DNA of 64,000 nucleotides from Roseitalea sp. MMSF_3546 (GTDB lineage: Bacteria > Pseudomonadota > Alphaproteobacteria > Rhizobiales > Rhizobiaceae), in NCBI RefSeq assembly GCF_030732865.1, contig NZ_JASHKB010000006.1:62001-126000 (forward strand), in the 5' to 3' direction. Both the position numbers and the translations under genes were made by a program. Each line of letters opens with the position of its first letter. The stretch's first letter is position 1. Under the pieces are notes generated by a model. The model was not told where the DNA came from. It searched no databases and was given only the letters and a program-made list of their open reading frames with translations. Shown here in pieces: positions 1-9,269 of the stretch.

Positions 1-1161
1 GGCGAAGTAGAAGGCCGTGGCGAACTGCGCCATGGCGACATAGATGCCCTCGGCCGGCTGCGACCCGAGCCAGCCAAGGAAGATGGAATTGGCGACGAAC
101 AGCCAGAAGAACAGCCGATACCAGGGCCGGTAGACCGCCGAGCGCACCTTGGAGGTGTCGAGCCAGGGCACGACGAACAGGATGAGCACGGCGCCGAACA
201 TGGCGATGACGCCGCCCAGCTTGGCCGAGATCGGGCCGATATCGAAGGTGATCGCGCGCAGGATCGCGTAGAACGGCAGGAAGTACCATTCGGGCACGAT
301 ATGCGCCGGCGTCACCATGGGATCGGCCGGGATGTAATTGTCCGCATGGCCCAGATAGTTGGGCATGTAGAAGACGAAATAGGCATATGCGGCCAGGAAG
401 ATGACCAGCGCGAACGCATCCTTGATCGTCGCATAGGGCGTGAACGGCACGGTGTCGGTCTTCGACTTGACCTCGATGCCCGTCGGGTTGGTCTGCCCGG
501 TCACATGCAGCGCCCAGATATGCAGGATGACCACGCCCGCGATCATGAACGGCAGCAGATAGTGCAGCGAGAAGAAGCGGTTGAGCGTCGGGTCGCCGAC
601 CGCATAGCCGCCCAGCAGAAGCTCCTGGATCGGCACGCCGATGATCGGAAAGGCGGTGAAGAAGCCGGTGATCACGGTGGCGCCCCAGAACGACATCTGG
701 CCCCAGGGCAGCACATAGCCCATGAAGGCGGTCGCCATCATCAGCAGATAGATGATGCAGCCCAGGATCCACAGCAATTCGCGCGGCGCCTTGTAGGAGC
801 CGTAATAGAGCCCGCGTGCGATGTGCAGATACACCGCCACGAAGAAGAACGAGGCGCCCACCGCATGCATGTAGCGCAACAGCCAACCCGAGTTGACGTT
901 GCGCATGATGTGCTCGACGCTGTTGAAGGCCTTGTCGGCGTCGGGCACATAGTGCATGGCCAGAACCACGCCGGTGAGGATCTGCACCACCAGCATGATC
1001 GAGAGCATGCCGCCGAAGGTGTAGGCGTAGTTTAGATTGCGCGGCACCGGGAACGCAACGAAGCTGTCATACATCAGCCGCGGCAGCGGCATGCGATCGT
1101 CGACCCATTTTCCGACGCCGGACTTGGGCGTGTATGTGCCATGCTGTTCGTGCTGAGCCAT
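1..1161 (-). CDS. petB: Cytochrome b of the bc1 complex (3' end lies beyond the window)
   Basis: Membrane subunit of ubiquinol:cytochrome c reductase, which carries the two b hemes and the quinol sites. The gene reads leftward off the window edge, so only the first 387 codons are visible. The ATG at 1161 follows GAGGAG by a normal distance. The translation shows the Qo-site [10 protein letters not shown] stretch and the PEWY motif ([13 protein letters not shown]), and repeated hydrophobic helices with conserved His residues. It begins 13 nt after the petA stop, as in the usual petA-petB-petC operon; petC would lie outside the window. Identification is from motifs and operon position; the C-terminal helices are only partly visible. 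Confidence 0.97.
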   Translation of the reverse strand, partial: MAQHEQHGTYTPKSGVGKWVDDRMPLPRLMYDSFVAFPVPRNLNYAYTFGGMLSIMLVVQILTGVVLAMHYVPDADKAFNSVEHIMRNVNSGWLLRYMHAVGASFFFVAVYLHIARGLYYGSYKAPRELLWILGCIIYLLMMATAFMGYVLPWGQMSFWGATVITGFFTAFPIIGVPIQELLLGGYAVGDPTLNRFFSLHYLLPFMIAGVVILHIWALHVTGQTNPTGIEVKSKTDTVPFTPYATIKDAFALVIFLAAYAYFVFYMPNYLGHADNYIPADPMVTPAHIVPEWYFLPFYAILRAITFDIGPISAKLGGVIAMFGAVLILFVVPWLDTSKVRSAVYRPWYRLFFWLFVANSIFLGWLGSQPAEGIYVAMAQFATAFYFA

Positions 1162-1174
1162 TGCTTATGCCTCC

Positions 1175-1750
1175 TCAGACCTGGTCGGTGCCGACGATCA
1201 GTGTCGTCCCGTCGGCGAACACATAGGGCGGCAACGGCAGGTTGGTTGCGGCAGGTCCGCGCAGGATGCGCCCGACCATGTCGAACACCGACCCGTGGCA
1301 CGGGCAGAACCACCCCTCGGGCGCGTTGTCCACGGTGTTGGGCACACAGCCCAGATGGGTGCAGGTGGCCGAGACGATGACCCAGTTGGCCGGCTCGCCG
1401 TCCGGACCCGAGATGCGCTCGCGGGCCGGAACGAATTCCTTCATGTCGCCTTCGCCAAGATCGTCGGCAGCGGCGATCTCCTCGTCGAGCAGTTGCCGGA
1501 TGAAGTAGGGCTTGGAGCGCCACGTCACCACAATGGTCCCGCCAGGCGAGATCGCGCCCAGGTCCACGGTGATCGGAAGGCCGGCGGCGCGCACCTGGGC
1601 ATCGGGGCGCATCTGGTCGATGAACGGCCAGGCCGCGGCGGCCGCGCCGACCGCGCCCATCATTCCGGTTGCAACATAGATGAAGTCCCGGCGGGTCGGC
1701 AGCTCGCCGTCCTGCTCCTGGCCCGTGTCATTGTGGGTCGCGTCGGTCAC
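1175..1750 (-). CDS. petA: Rieske iron-sulfur subunit of the bc1 complex
   Basis: Ubiquinol-cytochrome c reductase Rieske protein, 191 aa; it carries the 2Fe-2S cluster that takes the first electron from quinol. Cluster-binding boxes CTHLGCVP and CPCHGS are present in the C-terminal half. The N terminus has a twin-arginine-like TRRDF followed by one hydrophobic anchor (about residues 24-45), typical of Tat-inserted Rieske proteins. The start appears to be GTG at 1750 with AAAGGA about 9 nt upstream; no in-frame ATG fits better. It heads the petA-petB operon. A second Rieske protein lies at 59777-60328, but only this copy sits next to cytochrome b. Confidence 0.96.
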   Translation of the reverse strand: MTDATHNDTGQEQDGELPTRRDFIYVATGMMGAVGAAAAAWPFIDQMRPDAQVRAAGLPITVDLGAISPGGTIVVTWRSKPYFIRQLLDEEIAAADDLGEGDMKEFVPARERISGPDGEPANWVIVSATCTHLGCVPNTVDNAPEGWFCPCHGSVFDMVGRILRGPAATNLPLPPYVFADGTTLIVGTDQV

Positions 1751-1907
1751 GGAGACGTCCTTTCCTGGACAACGAAATATGCGTCAAAAAGTCAGGAATT
1801 GCGCGCAATCGCGCCACATTTCGGACCGCTAACTATGCCGCCGCGCATCGCTTGTCCAGCCCGGGCAAGGCGATGAAGACACTGTGTCGCAAACCGGCCG
1901 GACGGGC

Positions 1908-3818
1908 CTATTCGGCGGCCTCGGCAAAGCTCAGGAAACCGCCCGACTGGCGCGTCCACATCTTCGCGTAAAGACCGTTCGGCTCGCGCAGCAGTTCGTC
2001 GTGCCGGCCCACCTGCACGATGCGGCCCTGGTCGATGACGACGAGCCGGTCCATCGCGGCAATGGTCGACAGCCGGTGCGCGATGGCGAGCACCGTCTTG
2101 CCCTCCATGAGCTGGCCGAGATTGTCCTGAATGGCAGCCTCGATCTCCGAATCGAGCGCCGAGGTCGCCTCGTCCAGGATCAGGATCGGCGCGTCCTTGA
2201 GCATGACGCGCGCAATGGCGACCCTCTGGCGCTGTCCGCCCGACAGCTTGATGCCGCGCTCGCCGACATGGGCGTCATAGCCGCGCCGGCCGCGCGGATC
2301 GCGCGCGTCGAGAATGAATTCGTGCGCCTTGGCCTTCTTCGCCGCCGCCTCGATCTGCGCGTCGGTGACGCCATGCCGGCCATAGGCGATGTTGTCGCGC
2401 AGCGAGCGGTGCAGAAGCGAGGGCTCCTGGCTGACCACGCCGAACTGGCGCCGCAGCGAGGCCTGCGTGACATCGGCGATGTCAATGCCGTCAATGGTGA
2501 TGCGGCCGGCCTCGGGCTCGAACAGGCGCAGCATGAGCGACACGATGGTCGACTTGCCTGCGCCCGACGGGCCGACAAGGCCGACCTTTTCGCCCGGCCG
2601 AATGTCCAGGTCGAGACGTTCGAACAGACGGGTGTCGTCCTTGCCGTAGTTGAAGCGCACGCCTTCAAAGCGGATATGGCCGTGCGTGCGCGGCAAGTCG
2701 ATCGCATCGGCGCGATCGCGGATGGTCGGTTCGACCGAGATCGTCTCGACCGCGTCCTGCACCGTCGAGAAGGCGCGGATCAGCCCGTTGATGTTGAACA
2801 TCATCCAGCCCGACATCTGGTTGAGACGGAAGACGAGGCCCATCGTCGCCGCGATCGCGCCGGTGGAGATCGAGCCGGCCATCCAGGCCGAGATCGCGAT
2901 CGCGGCCACCGCGGTCATCATCAGCCCGTTGAGCACGGCGACCGACGTGCGCACCAGCGTGATCATCCGGGTCAGATGGGTGACCGCGCCCAGATAGTTG
3001 CCGAGCGCGCCCTTGACGTCGCCATGCTCGCGCCGGCCGGTGTCGAACAGCTTGACCGTCATGATGTTGGTGAAGATGTCGACCAGCCGCCCGTTCAGCA
3101 CCGAGCGTTCGTTGGCGTTGTTCTTGCCGGCGGCCCGCAGCCGCGGCAGCAGGAAGCGCACGATCAGCGCATAGCCGGCGCCCCAGACGGCGACCACGAC
3201 GCCCATGCGCCAGTCGAGCGTTGCCAGCACGGTGAAGGTCAGGACGATGAAGGTCAGGAACGACCAAAGCGACTGCAGCGAGGTGACGATGAAATCGCCC
3301 ACCGATTCGCCCGCCTGCATGATCTTGGTGGCGATCCGTCCGGCGAAATCGTCCTGGAAGAAGGCGTAGGGCTGTTCGATCACCCGGCGGAACGACTGCC
3401 AGCGCACCATGGTGTAAAAGCGCGGCACGATGATCTGCTGTTCGACGATCGCCGCGCCGACCATCACCGCCGCGCGCACGACCAGCAGCAGGAAGGCGAG
3501 CCCGGCGAGCTGCCAGCCATGCTCGCGCAGCAGCGTTTCGGGCGTTGCATTGTCCAGAATGTCGATCAGCCAGCCGACCGCCCAGTAGAGCGCCGCATCG
3601 ACCGCGCCGACCAGCCCGCCGACGATCAGCAGCGCGATGAACGGCCATTTCGCCTGCCGCGCGAAATAGGCGATGAACTGCCAGGCATTGCGCGGCAGCA
3701 CCTCGCGGTTGGTGTCCTCGAACGGGTCGACGAACCGCTCCACCCGGTTCCAGACCGGATGGTCGGTCTGCCGATAGGTGGGATCGGGCTCCTGATCGGT
3801 ATTGCCGTAGCGGGCCAT
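1908..3818 (-). CDS. ABC exporter, fused membrane and ATPase domains (paralogue 1)
   Basis: Half-transporter of the MsbA/ATM1-like exporter group, 636 aa; two copies would form the working pump. The N-terminal half holds the six-helix membrane domain (about residues 55-350). The ATPase domain has Walker A GPSGAGKST at about 416, signature LSGGQRQR at 525-532, Walker B ILILDEATSALD just after, and an H-loop in IAHRLS. The start ATG at 3818 is preceded by AAGGAGG. It closely resembles the exporter at 4610-6460, suggesting a tandem duplication or a heterodimer partner. Substrate cannot be read from the sequence. The two genes are separated by the oppositely oriented HicAB pair. Confidence 0.93.
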   Translation of the reverse strand: MARYGNTDQEPDPTYRQTDHPVWNRVERFVDPFEDTNREVLPRNAWQFIAYFARQAKWPFIALLIVGGLVGAVDAALYWAVGWLIDILDNATPETLLREHGWQLAGLAFLLLVVRAAVMVGAAIVEQQIIVPRFYTMVRWQSFRRVIEQPYAFFQDDFAGRIATKIMQAGESVGDFIVTSLQSLWSFLTFIVLTFTVLATLDWRMGVVVAVWGAGYALIVRFLLPRLRAAGKNNANERSVLNGRLVDIFTNIMTVKLFDTGRREHGDVKGALGNYLGAVTHLTRMITLVRTSVAVLNGLMMTAVAAIAISAWMAGSISTGAIAATMGLVFRLNQMSGWMMFNINGLIRAFSTVQDAVETISVEPTIRDRADAIDLPRTHGHIRFEGVRFNYGKDDTRLFERLDLDIRPGEKVGLVGPSGAGKSTIVSLMLRLFEPEAGRITIDGIDIADVTQASLRRQFGVVSQEPSLLHRSLRDNIAYGRHGVTDAQIEAAAKKAKAHEFILDARDPRGRRGYDAHVGERGIKLSGGQRQRVAIARVMLKDAPILILDEATSALDSEIEAAIQDNLGQLMEGKTVLAIAHRLSTIAAMDRLVVIDQGRIVQVGRHDELLREPNGLYAKMWTRQSGGFLSFAEAAE

Positions 3819-3882
3819 CTATCCGCCTCCTTCCGTCTCGACCAGACCGATGTTTCGAGCGGCGGATCGTCCAGCCTTGAAA

Positions 3883-3902
3883 TTCGGACTTAAATGTCCG
3901 AA
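3883..3902. promoter_or_regulatory. Palindromic operator candidate for hicAB
   Basis: Perfect inverted repeat TTCGGAC, 6-nt spacer, GTCCGAA, 24 nt before the chosen hicA start and between two divergent genes. HicB-type antitoxins usually repress their own promoter through such palindromes. Seen directly in sequence; binding is inferred. Confidence 0.55.
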
Positions 3903-3926
3903 GCTATGCTCACGGACGGAGCTGTG

Positions 3927-4118
3927 ATGACACGAACGCAATTCATCCGCAGGCTTCGCAGGATCGCCCGCAAGAACGGGCTCGAGTTCGAGTTGGATAA
4001 CAGCCGCGGCGCGGGGTCGCACTACATTGTCCGCGTCGGCGACAAGAGAACGACGGTGCAAAGCGATCTCAATCCCAGACGCATCGAGCGCATCATGAAA
4101 CAGCTCGGTCTCAAATAA
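3927..4118 (+). CDS. hicA: HicA-family mRNA interferase toxin
   Basis: Small basic protein of 63 aa with the HicA double-stranded-RNA-binding-like fold; the family cleaves mRNA when its antitoxin is lost. The catalytic His lies in GSHYIV (H32), followed by the basic strand typical of HicA and a C-terminal helix. An in-frame ATG exists at 3894 but falls inside the palindrome; the ATG at 3927 is preferred because GGAG lies 8 nt upstream and MTRTQFIRRL matches a HicA N terminus. The antitoxin hicB follows 48 nt downstream on the same strand. The pair sits between two ABC exporters transcribed the other way. Confidence 0.85.
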   Translation: MTRTQFIRRLRRIARKNGLEFELDNSRGAGSHYIVRVGDKRTTVQSDLNPRRIERIMKQLGLK

Positions 4119-4166
4119 GGCCCGAAGTCGGCCGTTCGGAAACCGGTGCAGCAAAGGAGACCAGCA

Positions 4167-4589
4167 GTGCAGCTTCTCTATCCCGCGACGATCGACACCG
4201 AAGAAGGCGAGTTTGTCGTCACCTGCGACGACGTCCCCGGCGTTCTGGCGTTCGGAGACACGGAGGCGGCCGCGCTCGCCGAAGCCCGAGAGGCGCTGGG
4301 GGCGATGTTGCTTCACATGGTCGCCAACGGCGAGCCGATCCCGACGCCGTCGGCGCACGGCACGGGACCGCTCGTGGCACCCCATGCCCGCGACGCCGTC
4401 AAGCTCGCTCTGATCGCCGCGGTCGCCGATGCGGGCATATCCAAATCCGAACTCGCCGCGCGGCTGGGGCGCGACGAGGCGATCGCACGGCGTCTTCTCG
4501 ATCCGCGGCACGCGTCCCGGCTGGAACTGATGGAGCAGGCACTGGCCGCTCTGGGCCATGAGCTTCTCATCAGCTCCCGCGCCGCATAG
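4167..4589 (+). CDS. hicB: HicB-family antitoxin
   Basis: Antitoxin of the HicAB module, 140 aa from the GTG at 4167. AAAGGAGA lies 6 nt upstream and decides this start over an earlier in-frame GTG at 4146. The N-terminal half is the HicB RNase-H-like domain (LLYPATI..., a CDDVPGV segment and the helical EAREAL region). The C-terminal half (about residues 85-135) looks like a helix-turn-helix of the Xre type (SKSELAARLGRDEAIARRLLD), which would bind the operator upstream of hicA. Toxin first, antitoxin second is the common order for this family. Confidence 0.87.
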   Translation: MQLLYPATIDTEEGEFVVTCDDVPGVLAFGDTEAAALAEAREALGAMLLHMVANGEPIPTPSAHGTGPLVAPHARDAVKLALIAAVADAGISKSELAARLGRDEAIARRLLDPRHASRLELMEQALAALGHELLISSRAA

Positions 4590-4609
4590 GGACGTGGTTG
4601 TCGACAACG

Positions 4610-6460
4610 TCACTCCGCCGCCTCCGCACTGGCGTCGACACCGATGAACCCGCCCGATTGGCGCGCCCAGAGCTGGGCATAAAGCCCGCCATTGGCGACC
4701 AGTGCGTCGTGGCTGCCCTCCTCGATGATCGCGCCCTGGTCCATCACCACGAGGCGGTCGAGATTGGCGATGGTCGACAGCCGGTGGGCGATCGCGATCA
4801 CGGTCTTGCCTTCCATCAGCGCGTTCAGATTGTCCTGGATTGCCGCCTCGACCTCCGAATCGAGCGCCGAGGTGGCTTCGTCCAGCACCAGGATCGGCGC
4901 GTTCTTCAGGAATACCCGCGCGATCGCGATGCGCTGGCGCTGGCCGCCCGACAGCTTGACGCCCCGCTCGCCGACATGGGCGTCGTAGCCGGTGCGCCCC
5001 TGCAGATCGAACAGGCCGAGGATATAGTCATGCGCGTTGGCTCGTTTCGCCGCCTCGATGACCTGATCGTCGCTCGCCTCGGGATTGCCATAGGCGATGT
5101 TGTCGCGCACCGAACGATGCAGCAGCGAGGTATCCTGCGTGACCACGCCGATCTGCCCGCGCAGGCTGTCCTGGGTGACGCCGGCGATGTCCTGGCCGTC
5201 GATGCGGATCTGCCCGCCCTCCAGATCGTAAAGTCTGAGCAGCACGTTCATCAGCGTCGATTTGCCGGCTCCCGACCTGCCGACCAGGCCGACCTTCTCG
5301 CCCGGTTCGACGGTCAGCGACAGATCCTCGATCACCCCGCCCTCCTTGCCGTAGTGAAAGCGGATGCGGTCGAATTCGATTTCGCCGCGTTCGACGACCA
5401 GCGTCCTGGCATCGTCGCGGTCGGTGACCGCCTGCGGCCGGGCAATGGTATGCATGCCGTCCTCGGCCATGCCGATATTCTCGAACAGGCCGGCCAGTTC
5501 CCACATCACCCAGTAGGACATGCCTTCAAGACGCAGCACCAGGCCAACGGCGACGGCGACGGCGCCGACGGTGGCGTTGCCGCCCGTCCAGCCCCAGATG
5601 CCGATCGCCGCCACCGAGAACAGCAGCAGCGCATTGGCGATGTCCAGGCTCACATTGAGCTTGGTGACGAGCCGCATCTGCGGATGCACCGTGTCGAGGA
5701 ACTGGTCCATCGCCTCGCGGGCATAGCGTTCCTCGCGGCCGGCATGGGCGAACAGCTTGACCGTCATGATGTTGGTGTAGCTGTCGACGACCCGGCCGGT
5801 CATGGTCGAGCGCGCGTCGGACTGCAGTTCGGAGATGTGGCGCATCTTGGGCAGATAGTGCCACATCAGCGCAACGTAGGCGGCGAGCCAGCCCAGGAAC
5901 GGCAGCATAAGCCAGGCCTGCAGCGTCGCCAACAGCACCAGCGCGCCGCCGAAATACACGCCCACATAGATGAAGATGTCGACAACCTTGGTCACCGATT
6001 CGCGCACGCCCAGCGCCGCCTGCATCACCTTGGTGGCGACGCGGCCGGCGAACTCGTCCTGGTAGAACCCGAAGGACTGGCCGAGCATGTAGCGGTGCGC
6101 CTTCCAGCGGATGACCATCGGGAAGTTGCCGAAGATCGTCTGATGCATGATCAGCGAATGGAACAGGCCGGTCAGCGGCAGACCGACAACGATGATGAAG
6201 CCCATCCAGAACAGCGTCCAGCCCTCCTCGGCCAGGAACGTGCTCGGATCGGCGTTGGCGAGCCAGTCGACGATATTGCCCAGAAACGAGAAGATCAGCA
6301 CCTGCAGGATGCTGATCACCGCGGTCAAGGTCGATGTCAGCGCCAGCCAGGGCCAGATGTCCCTGGTATAGTGCCAGAAAAAGGCAAGCAGTCGCCGCGG
6401 CGCCTGGTCGGGGCGCTGCGGCGGGAACGGATCGATGCGGGTTTCAAACCAGGAGAACAT
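4610..6460 (-). CDS. ABC exporter, fused membrane and ATPase domains (paralogue 2)
   Basis: Second half-transporter of the same subfamily as 1908-3818, 616 aa. It shares the N-terminal exporter membrane domain and an ATPase domain with Walker A GRSGAGKST, signature LSGGQRQR and Walker B ILVLDEATSALD. The ATG at 6460 (MFSWFETRIDPF) is chosen because it aligns with the paralogue's N terminus; upstream in-frame ATGs would add unrelated residues. The end (RQSGGF near the C terminus) is shared with paralogue 1. It could form a homodimer or a heterodimer with it. The small hydrophobic reading frame at 6472-6747 ends 11 nt before this start. Confidence 0.92.
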   Translation of the reverse strand: MFSWFETRIDPFPPQRPDQAPRRLLAFFWHYTRDIWPWLALTSTLTAVISILQVLIFSFLGNIVDWLANADPSTFLAEEGWTLFWMGFIIVVGLPLTGLFHSLIMHQTIFGNFPMVIRWKAHRYMLGQSFGFYQDEFAGRVATKVMQAALGVRESVTKVVDIFIYVGVYFGGALVLLATLQAWLMLPFLGWLAAYVALMWHYLPKMRHISELQSDARSTMTGRVVDSYTNIMTVKLFAHAGREERYAREAMDQFLDTVHPQMRLVTKLNVSLDIANALLLFSVAAIGIWGWTGGNATVGAVAVAVGLVLRLEGMSYWVMWELAGLFENIGMAEDGMHTIARPQAVTDRDDARTLVVERGEIEFDRIRFHYGKEGGVIEDLSLTVEPGEKVGLVGRSGAGKSTLMNVLLRLYDLEGGQIRIDGQDIAGVTQDSLRGQIGVVTQDTSLLHRSVRDNIAYGNPEASDDQVIEAAKRANAHDYILGLFDLQGRTGYDAHVGERGVKLSGGQRQRIAIARVFLKNAPILVLDEATSALDSEVEAAIQDNLNALMEGKTVIAIAHRLSTIANLDRLVVMDQGAIIEEGSHDALVANGGLYAQLWARQSGGFIGVDASAEAAE

Positions 6461-6471
6461 GCGGGCAGCCT

Positions 6472-6747
6472 CTAGTGAACACATAGGTGGTAAGCGTCGC
6501 GGCGAAATCCACCATCGCGACGCATCGATTCGCCCTTGGGCGCGCATGCCGGCGGCACCGAACGGCCGGCGCTCTGCCCCCGGCTCGCCGGATCGGCCGT
6601 CAGAAGCGGCATCAGGAGCCCGGCAATGACACCGGCCACAGCGACCGCGGCGAGCACCGCGCGGGCGGCGAAGCGAAGCGTGTCGCCAGACGGGCGGGCA
6701 GACGGGGTACGCGGGACCGGAACCCGCAAGATGATGTCGACGAACAT
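6472..6747 (-). CDS. Small putative membrane protein, unrecognised
   Basis: Predicted 91-aa protein with one hydrophobic stretch (about residues 27-50, rich in Ala, Val, Leu) and a basic C-terminal tail. It ends just before the ABC exporter start, so the two could be co-transcribed. No strong Shine-Dalgarno is visible before the ATG at 6747, and I recognise no family. It may be a non-coding reading frame in GC-rich DNA, so confidence is modest. Confidence 0.35.
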   Translation of the reverse strand: MFVDIILRVPVPRTPSARPSGDTLRFAARAVLAAVAVAGVIAGLLMPLLTADPASRGQSAGRSVPPACAPKGESMRRDGGFRRDAYHLCVH

Positions 6748-6822
6748 GACCGTATTCCGTTTTGGAGAACCAAACCGGCGGTCACGACATGTGTTGGATT
6801 GTGGGGGTCGGAACCGCTGGTG

Positions 6823-6912
6823 CTAATCAGCCGCAAGGGGCGCTGGGAACGTCAGCATGCCCGTGCGCGGCGCGAACGGGACATTCGGGCTGACAGCCAT
6901 CATGATTTTCAT
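6823..6912 (-). CDS. Possible 29-aa peptide with a strong ribosome site
   Basis: A short reading frame (MKIMMAVSPNVPF... ending in PLAAD) whose ATG at 6912 has AGGAGG 7 nt upstream, the best Shine-Dalgarno in the 6.75-7.0 kb gap. It is divergent from trmL. No family is recognised and there is no transmembrane or signal segment. Evidence is only the ribosome site and ATG. Confidence 0.3.
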   Translation of the reverse strand: MKIMMAVSPNVPFAPRTGMLTFPAPLAAD

Positions 6913-7014
6913 GCCCGCCTCCTGTTCGTGAGCACCAAGGATGGGCTTGCCATACCGCCCCGCCGGCGCAAAGACAAGTCCGGGGCCACACGCACAGCCA
7001 GGCTGCTGACAATA

Positions 7015-7494
7015 GTGACCGATCCGCCACACACGCCCGGTGCGCATGTCGCGCTGTTCCAGCCCGACATTGCCGGCAACACCGGCACGATCCTGCGCAC
7101 GGCCGCCTGCCTGGGCCTGGTCGTCCACGTCATCGAGCCGGCGGGGTTCGACCTGTCCGACCGGGCGCTCAGGCGCGCCGGCATGGACTATCTGGCCATG
7201 GCGGCCCTCACCCGCCACGACGACTGGGCCGGGTTCGAGGCCTGGCGCGCCGGCCAGGGCCTGCGGCTCACCTTGCTGACAACCAAGAGCGACCGGCCCT
7301 ACACCGACCATGCCTTCGCGCCCGGCGAGATCCTGCTGTTCGGTTCCGAATCGGCGGGCGTGCCGGACCATGTGCACCAGGGCGCTGACGCCCGGCTGAC
7401 CATTCCCATGATCGAAGGCGCGCGCTCGCTGAATCTGGCGGTGTCGGTCGGTATCGTCGCCGCCGAGGCGATCCGGCAACGCCGGGCGCGGTGA
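7015..7494 (+). CDS. trmL: tRNA (cytidine(34)-2'-O)-methyltransferase
   Basis: SPOUT-family methyltransferase, 159 aa, that modifies the wobble position of tRNA-Leu using SAM. The conserved motifs are present in order: FQPDIAGNTGTILR near the N terminus, ILLFGSESAGVP in the middle, and IPMIEGARSLNLAVSVGI near the C terminus, which forms the SAM-binding knot. Length fits the TrmL/YibK family. No in-frame ATG precedes the first motif, so GTG at 7015 is taken as the start; no good Shine-Dalgarno supports it, so the exact N terminus is uncertain. It converges with the GNAT gene at 7501. Confidence 0.9.
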   Translation: MTDPPHTPGAHVALFQPDIAGNTGTILRTAACLGLVVHVIEPAGFDLSDRALRRAGMDYLAMAALTRHDDWAGFEAWRAGQGLRLTLLTTKSDRPYTDHAFAPGEILLFGSESAGVPDHVHQGADARLTIPMIEGARSLNLAVSVGIVAAEAIRQRRAR

Positions 7495-7500
7495 CGGCGC

Positions 7501-7962
7501 TCAGGCGGGCGCCCGTGCCGGGGCACGCATGTCGCGATGCGCGATGCCCGCATCCATGAACTCGTCCGAGCAGGCGACAAAGCCGAGCTTTTCGTAGAAC
7601 GCCATGGCGTGCACCTGGCTCGACAGGAACAGATGGCGGCCCGCCGCCTCCGGCCGCCCGGCAAGGTCGGCCATCATGAAGCGCATCAGCGCCGCGCCAA
7701 GCCCCTTGCCGCGATGGCTCGGCAGCACCGCGACGCGCTGCACCTTGAACCGGTCGGCGAGCACGCGCACCCGCGCCGTCGCGACGGCCTCACCGCCCGC
7801 AAAGCCCAGATAGTGCAGGCATTGCTCGTCCAGCCCGTCGCGTTCCAGGGCCGGCTCGACGCCCTGCTCGACCACGAACACCGCATGGCGGATCGCAAGG
7901 CAATGAAGCAGATCGCCGGGCGCGCCGGCCCGGCGCAGGGTCCAGGGGGCGGTGTCGGTCAT
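7501..7962 (-). CDS. GNAT-family N-acetyltransferase
   Basis: Predicted acetyltransferase of 153 aa. The acetyl-CoA-binding motif A is VLPSHRGKGLGAALMRFMM, preceded by the strand RVLADRFKVQRVAV and followed by AMAFYEKLGFV near the C terminus. The ATG at 7962 (MTDTAPW) is chosen because the upstream gene's stop lies only 4 nt away (7967), making a two-gene unit. The acceptor substrate cannot be inferred. Layout resembles small single-domain GNATs of the ElaA/YjcF type. Confidence 0.85.
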   Translation of the reverse strand: MTDTAPWTLRRAGAPGDLLHCLAIRHAVFVVEQGVEPALERDGLDEQCLHYLGFAGGEAVATARVRVLADRFKVQRVAVLPSHRGKGLGAALMRFMMADLAGRPEAAGRHLFLSSQVHAMAFYEKLGFVACSDEFMDAGIAHRDMRAPARAPA

Positions 7963-7966
7963 CGGC

Positions 7967-8209
7967 TCAGTCGGCACTGGGCAGGCGCCGCATGGTGAAC
8001 TCGATGACATCGCCCTCGAGCACGCGCCAGCTTTCGACCTGCGTCCAGTAGGCGGCCTTGGGAAACTGCTCGAACCATTCGCGCGCCTTCTTGCGCGCTT
8101 CCATGCGCTCCAGACGATAGGTCTGCCGCACGAATCCGCTCTGCCCGCTCTGGCGGGCGGCATTGATGTGCCGGCTGATCAGCGCACGCGGTGGTTTGGG
8201 CGGTGCCAT
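7967..8209 (-). CDS. Conserved-looking small protein, unrecognised
   Basis: Predicted 80-aa basic protein without signal or membrane segment. The N-terminal half is basic (PPKPPRALISRHINAARQS) and the middle is helical (ERMEARKKAREWFEQF). The ATG at 8209 has GAGG upstream at normal spacing, and the gene is followed 4 nt later by the GNAT start, which supports a real two-gene operon. I do not recognise a family. Confidence 0.6.
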   Translation of the reverse strand: MAPPKPPRALISRHINAARQSGQSGFVRQTYRLERMEARKKAREWFEQFPKAAYWTQVESWRVLEGDVIEFTMRRLPSAD

Positions 8210-8354
8210 GTCGAACCTCGATCGCCATACGATATCACAAGCCGGCCCGCCGCCAAGTCCGGCGATGGCCCTTGATGTGCGTCGCGCGCCCTCCCTTGGC
8301 AAGGTGCGCCCCACGCGATAGGCACGCATGGTCACACGCGACCAAGGGAGAACC

Positions 8355-9269
8355 ATGACCGAACGCCCCAACCTGCCGCCCGGACTGCCCGCCGATATCG
8401 CCGACAAGCAGGCGCGCGCCAGGGCGTGGTTCGAGGAATTGCGCGACCGCATCTGCGCCGCCTTCGAGCAGCTCGAAGACGAGGTCGCCGGCCCGTTCGC
8501 CGAATACGCGCCGGGCCGGTTCGAGCGCACCCCCTGGCAGCGCGACGAGGGCGCGGGCGGCGGCGGCGTGATGTCGATGCTTCACGGCCGGGTCTTCGAG
8601 AAGGCCGGCGTCCACACCTCCACGGTCCATGGCGAATTCTCCGAGGAGTTCCGCAAGCAGATCCCCGGCGCCACCGAGGACCCGCGCTTCTGGGCCTCGG
8701 GCATTTCGCTGATCGCCCATCCGCAAAACCCCAACGTGCCGGCCGTGCACATGAACACGCGCTTCGTGGTGACCACGTCGTGGTGGTTCGGCGGCGGCGC
8801 CGACCTGACCCCCGTGCTGGACGCGCGGCGCACCCAGACCGACCCGGACACCGAGGCCTTTCACAAATCGTTCCAGCTGGCCTGCGAGAAACATCCCGTC
8901 GCCGACCATCCGCGCTTCAAGGCCTGGTGCGACGACTATTTCTTCCTGCACCATCGCGGCGAGCCGCGCGGCATCGGCGGCATCTTCTACGACTGGCAGC
9001 ATTCGGCCGACGAAGCCGGCGGCTGGGAGGCCGACTTCGCCTTCACACAGGATGTGGGACGGGCCTTCCTGGTCGTCTATCCCCATCTGGTCCGGCGCAA
9101 CTTCAACCAGGCCTGGACCGACGATCAGCGCGAGGAGCAATTGGTGCGCCGCGGCCGCTATGTCGAGTTCAACCTGCTCTACGACCGCGGCACGATCTTC
9201 GGTCTGAAGACCGGCGGCAATGTCGCCTCGATCCTGTCGTCCATGCCGCCCGCGGTGAAATGGCCGTAG
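8355..9269 (+). CDS. hemF: Oxygen-dependent coproporphyrinogen-III oxidase
   Basis: Heme biosynthesis enzyme, 304 aa, converting coproporphyrinogen III to protoporphyrinogen IX with O2. The family features are clear: [19 protein letters not shown] near the N terminus, [13 protein letters not shown] and [11 protein letters not shown] in the middle, [21 protein letters not shown], and the C-terminal [19 protein letters not shown]. The ATG at 8355 is preceded by AAGGGAG. Length matches the usual 300 aa. No regulatory site is obvious upstream. Confidence 0.96.
   Translation: MTERPNLPPGLPADIADKQARARAWFEELRDRICAAFEQLEDEVAGPFAEYAPGRFERTPWQRDEGAGGGGVMSMLHGRVFEKAGVHTSTVHGEFSEEFRKQIPGATEDPRFWASGISLIAHPQNPNVPAVHMNTRFVVTTSWWFGGGADLTPVLDARRTQTDPDTEAFHKSFQLACEKHPVADHPRFKAWCDDYFFLHHRGEPRGIGGIFYDWQHSADEAGGWEADFAFTQDVGRAFLVVYPHLVRRNFNQAWTDDQREEQLVRRGRYVEFNLLYDRGTIFGLKTGGNVASILSSMPPAVKWP

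Noticed and set aside
1884-3893. Long open frame opposite the first ABC exporter (about 670 codons)
   Set aside because: It mirrors a well-supported gene; the predicted protein is His/Arg/Asp/Gly-rich with no motif. Such antisense frames are a by-product of high GC at third codon positions.
4598-6475. Long plus-strand frame opposite the second ABC exporter
   Set aside because: Same shadow composition; the ABC motifs are on the minus strand.
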